Origin: Paracoccaceae bacterium
GTDB lineage: Bacteria > Pseudomonadota > Alphaproteobacteria > Rhodobacterales > Rhodobacteraceae
NCBI GenBank assembly: GCA_019090405.1
Contig: JAHRVZ010000198.1
Location: 1-32,507 of the forward strand
Direction of reading: 5' to 3'
DNA length: 32,507 nucleotides
Below the pieces are notes generated by a model. That model was given only the letters and a program-made list of their open reading frames with translations, did not search any database and was not told where the DNA came from. Positions 8,926 to 16,478 of the stretch are shown here, piece by piece (position 1 is the stretch's first letter; each line of letters begins with the position of its first letter). The translations under genes and the position numbers were made by a program.

Positions 8926-9753
8926 ATGGGTGCGTCGACAAATGTCGCGCCAGTCATCATCAAACGGAAAAAGGTTATAGCTGGCGGCGGTCATCATGGC
9001 GGCGCATGGAAAGTCGCGTATGCGGACTTTGTCACAGCAATGATGGCTTTTTTCCTGTTGATGTGGCTGTTGAACGCGACGACTGAAAAACAACGAAAAG
9101 GACTGGCGGACTATTTTTCGCCTACGATTCCGATACATCGGATTTCCGGAGGAGGAGACGGTGCATTTGGTGGTAATGACATGTTTTCAGAGGATATTTT
9201 ACCTCTGGATGGATCTGGTGCAACTAACCGGAATCCCACCGAAGGTCGCAAAGCCCGCGGAGACTCTGGCGTCGACAAGAACGGTGTGGAAACGGATCAG
9301 TTCAGTAGCATCCAGGAGGCTCTAAAAGGCAAAAGTGGTGAGAGTCTTGTTGCTTCTGAGATGCTGAAACACATCCTGACCCGTGTCACAGATGAGGGGC
9401 TGATAATTGACATCTTCTCAACCGAAGAGAGCCCTCTTTTTGAAAAAGACAGTGACACTCCAAAACCCCTGCTGCGTGATCTGGCACGCATGATCGCACG
9501 GGTATCTGGGCAGGTAGTCAACAATATCGCGATTGAAGGCCACGTTAACGCCCATCCCCTGGTTTTGATCGAAAACCCGGTCTGGAGCCTGTCTGCCGCG
9601 CGCGCCACCCGTATGCGCCTGCTGCTCGAACAAGCTGGCCTTGAATCGAAACGGGTTCGCCGAGTTACCGGACATGCAGATAGAGAACCTGTTTTAAAAA
9701 ACACGATGGCGATTCGAAACAACAGGATCGAGGTGATTTTGCTACGCGAATAA
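8926..9753 (+). CDS. motB: Flagellar stator protein MotB
   Basis: A 275-residue protein from the ATG at 8926; a GTG at 8917 would add three residues. AAGG at 8914-8917 is well placed for the ATG. The basic N-terminus leads into WKVAYADFVTAMMAFFLLMW. Asp34 matches the proton-accepting Asp32 of E. coli MotB, at the start of the single membrane helix (about 35-50). A Gly/Asp-rich linker and an OmpA-like peptidoglycan-binding domain (about 145-275, with LSAARATRMRLLL) follow. The usual GHTD motif reads GHVN here. MotB anchors the stator to the cell wall and, with MotA, conducts protons. It is separated from motA by nearly 10 kb. It is the first gene of the hook operon region and is preceded by a CtrA-like site. 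Confidence 0.92.
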   Translation: MGASTNVAPVIIKRKKVIAGGGHHGGAWKVAYADFVTAMMAFFLLMWLLNATTEKQRKGLADYFSPTIPIHRISGGGDGAFGGNDMFSEDILPLDGSGATNRNPTEGRKARGDSGVDKNGVETDQFSSIQEALKGKSGESLVASEMLKHILTRVTDEGLIIDIFSTEESPLFEKDSDTPKPLLRDLARMIARVSGQVVNNIAIEGHVNAHPLVLIENPVWSLSAARATRMRLLLEQAGLESKRVRRVTGHADREPVLKNTMAIRNNRIEVILLRE

Positions 9754-9782
9754 TCTGGGCGAAATACAAAACATTTTAACTG

Positions 9783-9797
9783 TTAGCGTGGTGTTAA
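9783..9797 (+). promoter_or_regulatory. CtrA-like box upstream of flgE
   Basis: TTAG (9783-9786), 7 bases, then TTAA (9794-9797), one mismatch from TTAA-N7-TTAA. It ends 58 bases before the flgE ATG. A further TTAAC lies just upstream at 9776-9780. Same arrangement as before motB. Confidence 0.4.
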
Positions 9798-9814
9798 GTC
9801 ACCGCACGTTATCC

Positions 9815-9841
9815 GTTGTGTCAAGACTTGTGTGACACAGC
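9815..9841 (+). promoter_or_regulatory. Dyad / leader hairpin next to flgE ribosome-binding site
   Basis: TGTGTCA (9817-9823) and TGACACA (9833-9839) are perfect inverted repeats 9 bases apart. As RNA the stem extends by a G-U and a G-C pair to 9815-9841. It ends three bases before the flgE ribosome-binding site AAAGG (9844-9848). It could be an operator or a structure that controls flgE translation. Confidence 0.4.
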
Positions 9842-9855
9842 AGAAAGGCGTGTTT

Positions 9856-11157
9856 ATGACTATTTCCTCTTCCCTTAATGCCGGAGTTGCCGGGCTTTCA
9901 TCGAATGCCAGTCGATTGGCATCCATTTCAGACAACATCGCAAATTCTTCGACTTATGGATATAAACGGGTTCAGACCGATTTTCATTCCATGGTCATTT
10001 CATCATCGGGCGGTACCTATTCCGCTGGTGGGGTGCGCACAACAAACCAGCGCCTGATCGACGAACGCGGGCCACTGGTCTCAACAAACAACCCAACCGA
10101 TTTGGCTGTTCGCGGGCGCGGCATGTTGCCAGTTGCATCACTTTCAAGTGTTTCCGTAGACAACGGGGATCCACAGATGATGTTGGCGACAACCGGATCG
10201 TTCCGAACTGATGCGGATGGTTATTTGACCACCGATTCCGGTCTTGTACTTTTAGGCTGGCCAGCGCTACCAGACGGATCAATTCCAAGTTATCCGCGCG
10301 ATACAGCCGACGGGTTGGAACCGGTACAAATAAACGTTAACCAATTTTCCGGTGAACCAACGACACAGATGTCTTTGAGCGTCAATCTGCCTGCAACAGA
10401 AACAGAATCCATTTCTGAAGGTGACATGCAGGAATTGTCGGTCGAATATTTCAACAATCTCGGCAATTCCGAAAATATCAGTGTCGAATTTACCCCAACT
10501 GTTCCGGCGGCAGGATCGTCCAATGAATGGACTGTTGTTATGCGCGACTCGGCCTCAGGTGGGGCAGTCATTGGTGAATATATTCTGACATTTAATGACA
10601 GCCGCACAGCCGGTGGCACGCTGGCGTCAGTTACGACCGTTTCAGGCGGAGCCTATGATCCGGCCACCGGATCTATGATCGTCAACGTCGACGGAGGGCC
10701 GATTGAAATCGACATAGGAAATATCGGCGAAAGCAATGGAATAACTCAACTTTCAGATCAGTTCGCCCCTGTGTCGATCTCCAAAGACGGATCCCCGGTC
10801 GGTAACATGACCAGCGTTGAAATCGACGCCAACGGTTATGTTCACGCCTTTTTCGATACCGGCATTACTCGTACAATTTATCAGATTCCACTGGTCGATC
10901 TGCCCAACCCCAATGGCATGATCGCGCTGGATAGACAAACTTATCTACCTTCACCAGAAAGCGGGACTTATTTCTTGTGGGATGCAGGTGAAGGGCCAAC
11001 AGGTGATATTGTATCCTATGCACGTGAGGAATCAGCGACCGATGTAGCAGGTGAACTGACATCCATGATTCAAACGCAACGGGCCTATTCGTCAAATGCC
11101 AAGGTGATCCAAACCGTGGACGAAATGCTTCAGGAAACGACCAACATCAAACGCTAA
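9856..11157 (+). CDS. flgE: Flagellar hook protein FlgE
   Basis: A 433-residue protein from the ATG at 9856, which has AAAGG 7 bases upstream; a GTG at 9832 would add eight residues that do not fit the family. The N-terminus has the rod/hook family pattern SISDNIANSSTYGYKR. The C-terminus has the matching helix (ELTSMIQTQRAYSSNAKVIQ, then TVDEMLQETTNIKR). Between them is a variable hook domain. FlgE polymerises outside the cell to form the flexible hook and is exported by the flagellar type III system. No flgD (hook scaffold) lies next to it, unlike many other bacteria. It is followed by flgK after 33 bases and probably heads flgE-flgK-flgL-flgI. Confidence 0.93.
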   Translation: MTISSSLNAGVAGLSSNASRLASISDNIANSSTYGYKRVQTDFHSMVISSSGGTYSAGGVRTTNQRLIDERGPLVSTNNPTDLAVRGRGMLPVASLSSVSVDNGDPQMMLATTGSFRTDADGYLTTDSGLVLLGWPALPDGSIPSYPRDTADGLEPVQINVNQFSGEPTTQMSLSVNLPATETESISEGDMQELSVEYFNNLGNSENISVEFTPTVPAAGSSNEWTVVMRDSASGGAVIGEYILTFNDSRTAGGTLASVTTVSGGAYDPATGSMIVNVDGGPIEIDIGNIGESNGITQLSDQFAPVSISKDGSPVGNMTSVEIDANGYVHAFFDTGITRTIYQIPLVDLPNPNGMIALDRQTYLPSPESGTYFLWDAGEGPTGDIVSYAREESATDVAGELTSMIQTQRAYSSNAKVIQTVDEMLQETTNIKR

Positions 11158-11190
11158 CCTTTTGACTGACACCCTAAATCTGGAGATCTC

Positions 11191-12636
11191 ATGAGCATTT
11201 CATCAGCCTTCAACAGTGCGATGAGCGGTCTGAATGCCGCCAGCCGTGCCTCGGCGATTGTGTCCGAAAATATAGCAAATGCGATGACACATGGCTATTC
11301 AAGACGATCACTTAGCCTGACATCAAACAGCCTGACCGGCCCAGGTGTGAGGGTTATTGGTATCGTCAGGCATTCTGATCCTGTTATCGTCGCAAATCGA
11401 CGGGTTGGCGATGCCAGTTTTGCATCTGCAAACACCTTGGCGGGGTTTCATACTGGTTTTGAATCTCTGGTCGGCACGGTGACCGACCCGTCCTCTATTA
11501 GCTCGCGATTGGCCACATTTGAAAGCAGCCTGATTTCATCTGCCAGCATGCCAAATTCAACTCAAAGACTGGATATTGTGGCTAGCGCAGCTCGTGATCT
11601 GGCGCAATCCATTTCGCAAGCTGCGCAAGGGGTGCAAGATTTGCGGACCCATGCGGACAAGACAATCAACCTTCAGGTCGATACACTGAATTCCGCATTG
11701 GAAAGCGTACAAGAACTCAATGTGCGTATCACTGCCGCGAATTCCAGAGGCAGCGATATTGCATCGCTTCAGGATCAACGCCAACTTTTGATAGACGAGA
11801 TCAATCAATTGGTTCCGGTTCGCGAAATTGAACGTCAAAACGGCCAAATCGCGCTGTACACAGAGGGTGGGGCCATTCTTTTGGACGGTCCTGCCGCGAC
11901 TGTTGAGTTTACACCGGTCAACCTGACAACACCGGATATGTCTATTGAAAACGGTACCCTTTTTGGTTTGGAAATCAATGGGAGCCCAGTTTCAACAAAG
12001 GCATTTTCCGGAGGTGAATTGGCAGCCCAGTTTCACATCCGTGATGATCTGGCTGTTACTGCGAATGCGGACTTGGATGGTGTTGCCCGCGATCTGATTG
12101 AACGATTTGAAACTTTGGGGCTGGATCCATCACAACCTGCAGGCGCGCCCGGATTGTTCACAGACAACGGTTCGGCTCTGAATCCGGCGGACGAAACCGG
12201 CCTGGCATTGCGACTGTCATTGAATAATGTGGTTGATCCGGCTCAGGGTGGAGAAAGTTGGCGATTGCGAGACGGGCTTGGTGCGGCAGGCCCCGGTTCA
12301 GTTGGGGATGCCACTTTGCTCCAGGCATTTGAATCGGCTCTGACCGAAAATCGGGTGTCCGGTTCACCAATATTTGGATCCGCTCAATATTCGGCAGCTG
12401 ATGTTGCAGCCGAGCTGATGTCTAAAGCAGGATTGAGACAAGATCAGGCCGATCAAACCCTTAGCTTTGCCGCAACCAATAAAACCGAATTAACCAGAAT
12501 TGAATTGGCTATGGGAGTCGACACTGATGCAGAACTGCAAACCCTCATGGTCGTCGAACAGGCCTATGCCGCTAACGCCCGCGTGATCGAAGCGGTGGAC
12601 CAGATGATGGATGAATTGATGAGGCTTGGACAATGA
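11191..12636 (+). CDS. flgK: Flagellar hook-associated protein FlgK (HAP1)
   Basis: A 481-residue protein. The N-terminus (FNSAMSGLNAASRASAIVSENIAN...GYSRRSL) is typical of FlgK. A long coiled-coil region (about 130-215, including the LQDQRQLLIDEINQLVPVRE pattern) follows, then a variable middle and a C-terminal helix (VVEQAYAANARVIEAVDQMM). FlgK forms the first junction layer between hook and filament. TGGAGA lies 5-10 bases before the ATG. The stop overlaps the start of flgL by 4 bases (ATGA), so the two are probably translationally coupled. Confidence 0.93.
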   Translation: MSISSAFNSAMSGLNAASRASAIVSENIANAMTHGYSRRSLSLTSNSLTGPGVRVIGIVRHSDPVIVANRRVGDASFASANTLAGFHTGFESLVGTVTDPSSISSRLATFESSLISSASMPNSTQRLDIVASAARDLAQSISQAAQGVQDLRTHADKTINLQVDTLNSALESVQELNVRITAANSRGSDIASLQDQRQLLIDEINQLVPVREIERQNGQIALYTEGGAILLDGPAATVEFTPVNLTTPDMSIENGTLFGLEINGSPVSTKAFSGGELAAQFHIRDDLAVTANADLDGVARDLIERFETLGLDPSQPAGAPGLFTDNGSALNPADETGLALRLSLNNVVDPAQGGESWRLRDGLGAAGPGSVGDATLLQAFESALTENRVSGSPIFGSAQYSAADVAAELMSKAGLRQDQADQTLSFAATNKTELTRIELAMGVDTDAELQTLMVVEQAYAANARVIEAVDQMMDELMRLGQ

Positions 12637-13640
12637 GTATGACTTCAATCGGGGATATGTCCCAGACCCTACTGCTTCGCAGTCGTGCAACGGACCTAAA
12701 ACAAACAATGTCGGTCTTGATGGAAGAACTTAGTTCGGGTCGAATTTCGGATCCGTCAAGCAGACTTGGTGGTGACTATTCACATTTGATTGATATTGAC
12801 CGCAATCTGACACGGCTTGAGGGTTATTCTATTGCAGCGACCGAAGCAAATTTATTTGCCAGTTCCACGCAATCCCGTTTGGGTCGGCTGCAGGACATTT
12901 CCGGATCGCTGTCTTCAAATATGATTCTGGCTACAAGCTCGTCAGATCACACCATGCAGGCCAGTGTTTCACAGCAGGCCCGCGCTAATCTGGCCGATGC
13001 TATGGGGATATTGAATGGTGAGGTCGCGGGCAAAAGCCTGTTTTCCGGAATAGATACTGATTTGGCCCCTCTTGAATCTGATGACTTACTTATGAGCGAG
13101 TTAAAAACCGTCTTGACCGGTTTAACTTCGGCCACTGACATAATTCAGGCGGCCGAAGACTGGTTTGAGGATCCCGCGGGATTTCGGGCAGCGATCTATC
13201 GCGGATCTACACAGGATTTATCTCCAATTCAAATCTCATCAAGCCAGCATGTTGGACTGTCGCTTAGGGCCGACAATTCAGAATTTCGAGACATGCTTCG
13301 CAATATGGCAGTGGTTGCAATTTCTTCTGATACTGACCTGAATATTTCCACTTCGGCCAAACAGGATTTGTTTCAGTCAGTGTCCGGAGATATTCTGGAA
13401 AAAAACGAAAATTTGACCTTGCTTAGTGCAAATCTGGGTTACGCAGAAATGCGAATTGAAGAGGCAATTACCCGAAACGAAAGCGCACGCACTAGCCTGG
13501 AATATGCCAAAGGCGCCTTGCTGGAAGCTGACCCTTATGAAACGGCGACACGACTGGAAAATGTGCAATTTCAGTTGGAAGCATTGTATTCCACTACTGT
13601 GCGCACATCTCGCCTCTCACTACTGGCGTTTCTGCAATGA
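12633..13640 (+). CDS. flgL: Flagellar hook-associated protein FlgL (HAP3)
   Basis: A 335-residue protein with flagellin-like ends. The N-terminal helix includes LLLRSRATDLKQTMSVLMEELSSG, written here as LLLRSRATDLKQTM followed by SVLMEELSSG. The C-terminal helix runs about 270-330 (NESARTSLEYAKGALLEADP, then YETATRLENVQFQLEALY). FlgL forms the second junction layer, on which the filament assembles. It overlaps flgK by 4 bases at its start and flgI by 4 bases at its end. Order and length fit FlgL better than flagellin, which would lie elsewhere. Confidence 0.9.
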   Translation: MSMTSIGDMSQTLLLRSRATDLKQTMSVLMEELSSGRISDPSSRLGGDYSHLIDIDRNLTRLEGYSIAATEANLFASSTQSRLGRLQDISGSLSSNMILATSSSDHTMQASVSQQARANLADAMGILNGEVAGKSLFSGIDTDLAPLESDDLLMSELKTVLTGLTSATDIIQAAEDWFEDPAGFRAAIYRGSTQDLSPIQISSSQHVGLSLRADNSEFRDMLRNMAVVAISSDTDLNISTSAKQDLFQSVSGDILEKNENLTLLSANLGYAEMRIEEAITRNESARTSLEYAKGALLEADPYETATRLENVQFQLEALYSTTVRTSRLSLLAFLQ

Positions 13641-14737
13641 GAATACTGCGCTTTTTTTTGATATTTTTGCTTGTGCCATCGTTTCTTCACGCTGGCAATA
13701 TTCGGCTGAAGGACCTCGTTGAATTTGATGGCGTTAGAGGTAATGACCTAGTTGGTTTCGGGTTGGTTGTCGGGCTGAATGGAACCGGAGACGGGCTTCG
13801 AAACTCACCCTTCACCGAAGAAATCATGTCAAATATTCTGGAACGCCTTGGGATCAACGTAGCGGGCGAGAAATTTCGTCCCAAAAATGTAGCTGCGGTT
13901 TTCGTGACAGCAACTTTGCCGCCATTTTCCCGAGTTGGCAGCCAAATTGATGTGTCAGTCTCTGCAACCGGAGATTCAGATAGCCTGTTGGGCGGAACGC
14001 TAATTATGACACCATTGAACGCAGCAGATGGACAGATTTATGCCGTTGCACAAGGCACCGTTCTTGCTGGTGGCGTTGCTGCCGAAGGCCAGGCCGCATC
14101 TATTGTTCAGGGAGTACCAACTTCTGGAGTGATTCCGGCGGGTGCGCGGGTTGAGCAGGAAATTGATTTTGAGCTTTCGGAATTGACGACTGTCAGACTG
14201 GCCTTACGCGAACCTGATTTTACGACCGCCGGCCGGATAGAGCAGGCAATAAACCGCGAATTCAGTCAACGTGTAGCCGTTATGAAAGATTCCGGCACTG
14301 TTGAATTGAACATTCTTGCAACCCGCTCAAATTCGACGGCTCATGCCCTTGGCAGGATCGAAAACATCTTGGTTGAACCGCAGCTAAAAGCTCGCGTTGT
14401 TGTTGACCAGAGATCCGGGACAATTGTCATGGGGAACGATGTGCGTCTGTCACGAGTGGCGGTATCGCAAGGAAATTTGACCCTGCGTATCGAAGAAGCA
14501 CCGATCGTTGTGCAGCCCAATCCATTTGCGGATGGTGAAACAGTTGTGGTTCCAAGAACCGGAGTATCCATCGATGAAGAGGATGGTGTGTCTCTTGCTG
14601 AAGTACCGGACAGCACATCGTTGTCTGAGGTGGTCGCAGGATTGAATGCGCTGGGTGTATCGCCGCGGAATATGATCGACATCCTTAAAAGCCTAAAAGC
14701 TGCGGGTGCGCTTCACGCAGAGTTCGTGGTTCGGTGA
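13637..14737 (+). CDS. flgI: Flagellar P-ring protein FlgI
   Basis: A 366-residue protein with a signal peptide (about 1-19, ending FLHA). The conserved start of mature FlgI follows (IRLKDLVEFDGVRGNDLVGF, then GLVVGLNGTGDG). The C-terminus has the usual SLSEVVAGLNALGVSPRNMI followed by DILKSLKAAGALHAE. FlgI is exported by Sec to the periplasm and forms the P ring around the rod, anchored in peptidoglycan. Its assembly chaperone FlgA and partner FlgH (L ring) are encoded on the other strand at about 28.5-29.7 kb. It ends the + strand hook operon; an inverted repeat follows, facing fliP. Confidence 0.96.
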   Translation: MRILRFFLIFLLVPSFLHAGNIRLKDLVEFDGVRGNDLVGFGLVVGLNGTGDGLRNSPFTEEIMSNILERLGINVAGEKFRPKNVAAVFVTATLPPFSRVGSQIDVSVSATGDSDSLLGGTLIMTPLNAADGQIYAVAQGTVLAGGVAAEGQAASIVQGVPTSGVIPAGARVEQEIDFELSELTTVRLALREPDFTTAGRIEQAINREFSQRVAVMKDSGTVELNILATRSNSTAHALGRIENILVEPQLKARVVVDQRSGTIVMGNDVRLSRVAVSQGNLTLRIEEAPIVVQPNPFADGETVVVPRTGVSIDEEDGVSLAEVPDSTSLSEVVAGLNALGVSPRNMIDILKSLKAAGALHAEFVVR

Positions 14738-14765
14738 TGCAACTCACTGCGGGCTCTTCAAAGTC

Positions 14766-14803
14766 CACTCAGACAATAAACAAAAAGAACTGATGTCTGA
14801 GTG
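14766..14803. terminator. Inverted repeat between convergent flgI and fliP
   Basis: CACTCAGACA (14766-14775) and TGTCTGAGTG (14794-14803) form a perfect 10-bp stem with an 18-base A-rich loop, placed in the 109-base gap between the convergent genes. It could stop transcription from either side, although the T-runs after it are short. A protein-binding dyad is an alternative. Confidence 0.5.
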
Positions 14804-14846
14804 TTTCGGTAAACCACTTGCGCCGTACCTGAAAACCTATCGCGAT

Positions 14847-15593
14847 CTATGGAAAGTAACTGCGGACCAAGGCACCTGCGATCAAGCTCCATCCATCTGC
14901 AACCACAAAAAAGGCGAGCTTGAAAGGCAAAGATACGATGGCTGGCGGTACCATCATCATGCCCATAGACATCAGAATTGCGGCAACAACCAAATCAATT
15001 ATCAGGAAAGGTAGAAACACCAGAAACCCAATCTGAAAGGCTCGGGAAATTTCTGATAACAAAAAGCTGGGAACCAACACTGAAAGATCCGCGTCTTGAG
15101 TGAGGCCGTTCGGCTCTATATCTGGACGGAGTTCTGCCATAGCAAGAAATGTATCTGGGTCGACACGGGCAGCCATGAACTCACGAAAAGGTTCCAGCGT
15201 CAGATGAAAAGCCGTTTCCACGTCAATGGCGTTTTCGACTAACGGACTGATGCCGGTCCGCCAAGCCTGAGTAAAAACCGGCTCCATAATGAAGTAGGTT
15301 AAGAACAATGCTAGACTGACGATCAGCATATTCGGTGGTGATTGCTGCAAGCCAATGGCCTGTCTCAGAATTGAAAGCACCGTTACTAAAAATGGGAAAC
15401 AAGTGATCATGATGATTAGCCCCGGTGCGATGCTGAGGACTGTAATCAACAAGATTAGCTGAATTGACCGGGCAGAAATTGAACCATCGCTGCCCAAAGA
15501 CAGCGATATTTCCTGTGCAAAAACAATTTGCGGCAAAGTGATGAACGATATTACACCAGCCAAGAATATCAGAAACTTAAGATGGGTTTTCAT
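14847..15593 (-). CDS. fliP: Flagellar export gate protein FliP
   Basis: A 248-residue protein with a cleavable signal peptide (about 1-26, ending VFAQ), as usual for FliP. It has four membrane segments. The conserved LSIAPGLIIMITCFPFLVTV and LRQAIGLQQSPPNMLIVSLALF stretches are intact (the second given here in part). The C-terminal segments FLVFLPFLIIDLVVAAILMS and the MMMVPPAIVSLPFKL motif are present. FliP, with FliQ and FliR, forms the core of the flagellar type III export gate in the centre of the MS ring. It is the last gene of the fliF-fliH-fliN-fliP block and overlaps fliN by 4 bases. fliQ and fliR lie in other transcription units of this window; no FliO is recognisable. Confidence 0.95.
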   Translation of the reverse strand: MKTHLKFLIFLAGVISFITLPQIVFAQEISLSLGSDGSISARSIQLILLITVLSIAPGLIIMITCFPFLVTVLSILRQAIGLQQSPPNMLIVSLALFLTYFIMEPVFTQAWRTGISPLVENAIDVETAFHLTLEPFREFMAARVDPDTFLAMAELRPDIEPNGLTQDADLSVLVPSFLLSEISRAFQIGFLVFLPFLIIDLVVAAILMSMGMMMVPPAIVSLPFKLAFFVVADGWSLIAGALVRSYFP

Positions 15594-15886
15594 CCCAGCC
15601 CATTCTGCAGATTAGCAATTTCTGTCAGGCGAACAGCAAGTTGGCCAGAGTTTTCGCCGTTCATTTCTTCTAATTGCCCTCGTGCGATCAGCCGATCGCC
15701 AACAAATAGGTCAACTGGGTCTTCCACCCGTTTATCAAGGATCAAAACTGCGTTCTCGCCCATTTCGACTAAATCGCGGATAAGAGGCCGCGCTTTGCCG
15801 ACTGAAACGACAATTTCGATTGGGACGGAAACAAATGGGTTGGATTGATCCGCCGCCAGGTGTGTTGGTTCAGCTGAACTGCTCAT
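15590..15886 (-). CDS. fliN: Flagellar motor switch protein FliN
   Basis: A 98-residue protein from the ATG at 15886, which has AAGGGA upstream at good spacing. The frame stays open upstream inside fliH, but that extension does not look like FliN. The SpoA domain (about 20-95) is clear: VPIEIVVSVGKARPLIRDLV, then DPVDLFVGDRLIARGQL. FliN forms the lower part of the cytoplasmic C ring and docks FliH-bound export substrates. It overlaps fliH by 17 bases and fliP by 4. No fliG or fliM is in the window, so the rest of the switch must be encoded elsewhere. Confidence 0.9.
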   Translation of the reverse strand: MSSSAEPTHLAADQSNPFVSVPIEIVVSVGKARPLIRDLVEMGENAVLILDKRVEDPVDLFVGDRLIARGQLEEMNGENSGQLAVRLTEIANLQNGLG

Positions 15887-16478
15887 GTGAAATTTCCCTT
15901 CTAGTTGTATACTCAAATGCTTCGACAGCAGATCGAATTTCTTCAACCAAATCAAAGCTGTCTACTTCCAGCTCAGTAACGCCGACTTTCAGTTGAACTT
16001 GCCCTTCATTTAGCCTGGGGTCTTCGCGCAACATAACCGGAACAGAGAATTCCTGAGCCAGTATTGGTCGAAGCGCGATTCCCGATCCCACTGGAACGAC
16101 AAGTTCTACTGGTTGCTCAGCTTGCATTCGCGCCATCGCGGACAATTTTTCGACAATTAGAGGCACCAGAGTTTCCTGTATCACTTCAGGTACAATCGAC
16201 TCTGTAATCGCCTGGAAAACTGGTTCGATTGAACTCAACATCTGAGAAAGCGCTTCGTGGTAGGTAAACGATACATCCTGAAGGTTCTGCGCCAGCTTTC
16301 CAGTCAACCGGGTTTGATCGTTGGATTGCGCATCAATCGCGTCGTCCCATCCGGCCGTATAGCCCTGCTCAAACGATGCCAGCCGCTGATCTTCAATTGC
16401 AACATCGCTCATCAATTTATTTGATTCTTGCGATGCGGTTTGCATGCTGAAATCTTCCAGAATATGGGCAATTGGCAT
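15870..16478 (-). CDS. fliH: FliH-like flagellar export regulator
   Basis: A 202-residue protein from the ATG at 16478, which overlaps the fliF stop (TGATG). The N-terminal part has the FEQGYTAGWDDAI pattern (Gly-Tyr-x2-Gly) common in FliH. A helical region (about 55-120) and an alpha/beta C-terminal domain like FliH/YscL follow. FliH binds the FliI ATPase and links it to FliN in the C ring. Overall similarity to E. coli FliH is low, as usual in Rhodobacterales. Position between fliF and fliN is the main support for the name. FliI is not in the window. Confidence 0.72.
   Translation of the reverse strand: MPIAHILEDFSMQTASQESNKLMSDVAIEDQRLASFEQGYTAGWDDAIDAQSNDQTRLTGKLAQNLQDVSFTYHEALSQMLSSIEPVFQAITESIVPEVIQETLVPLIVEKLSAMARMQAEQPVELVVPVGSGIALRPILAQEFSVPVMLREDPRLNEGQVQLKVGVTELEVDSFDLVEEIRSAVEAFEYTTRREISHEQFS

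Noticed and set aside
8818-9855. Sigma-54 promoter (GGCAC-N5-TTGC type) before motB or flgE
   Set aside because: No site with both the GG and GC elements at the right spacing was found by eye.
14706-15014. 102-residue + strand open frame spanning the flgI-fliP gap
   Set aside because: It overlaps the ends of flgI and fliP out of frame, is His/Cys/Gln-rich and has no ribosome-binding site; the gap is better explained by the inverted repeat.
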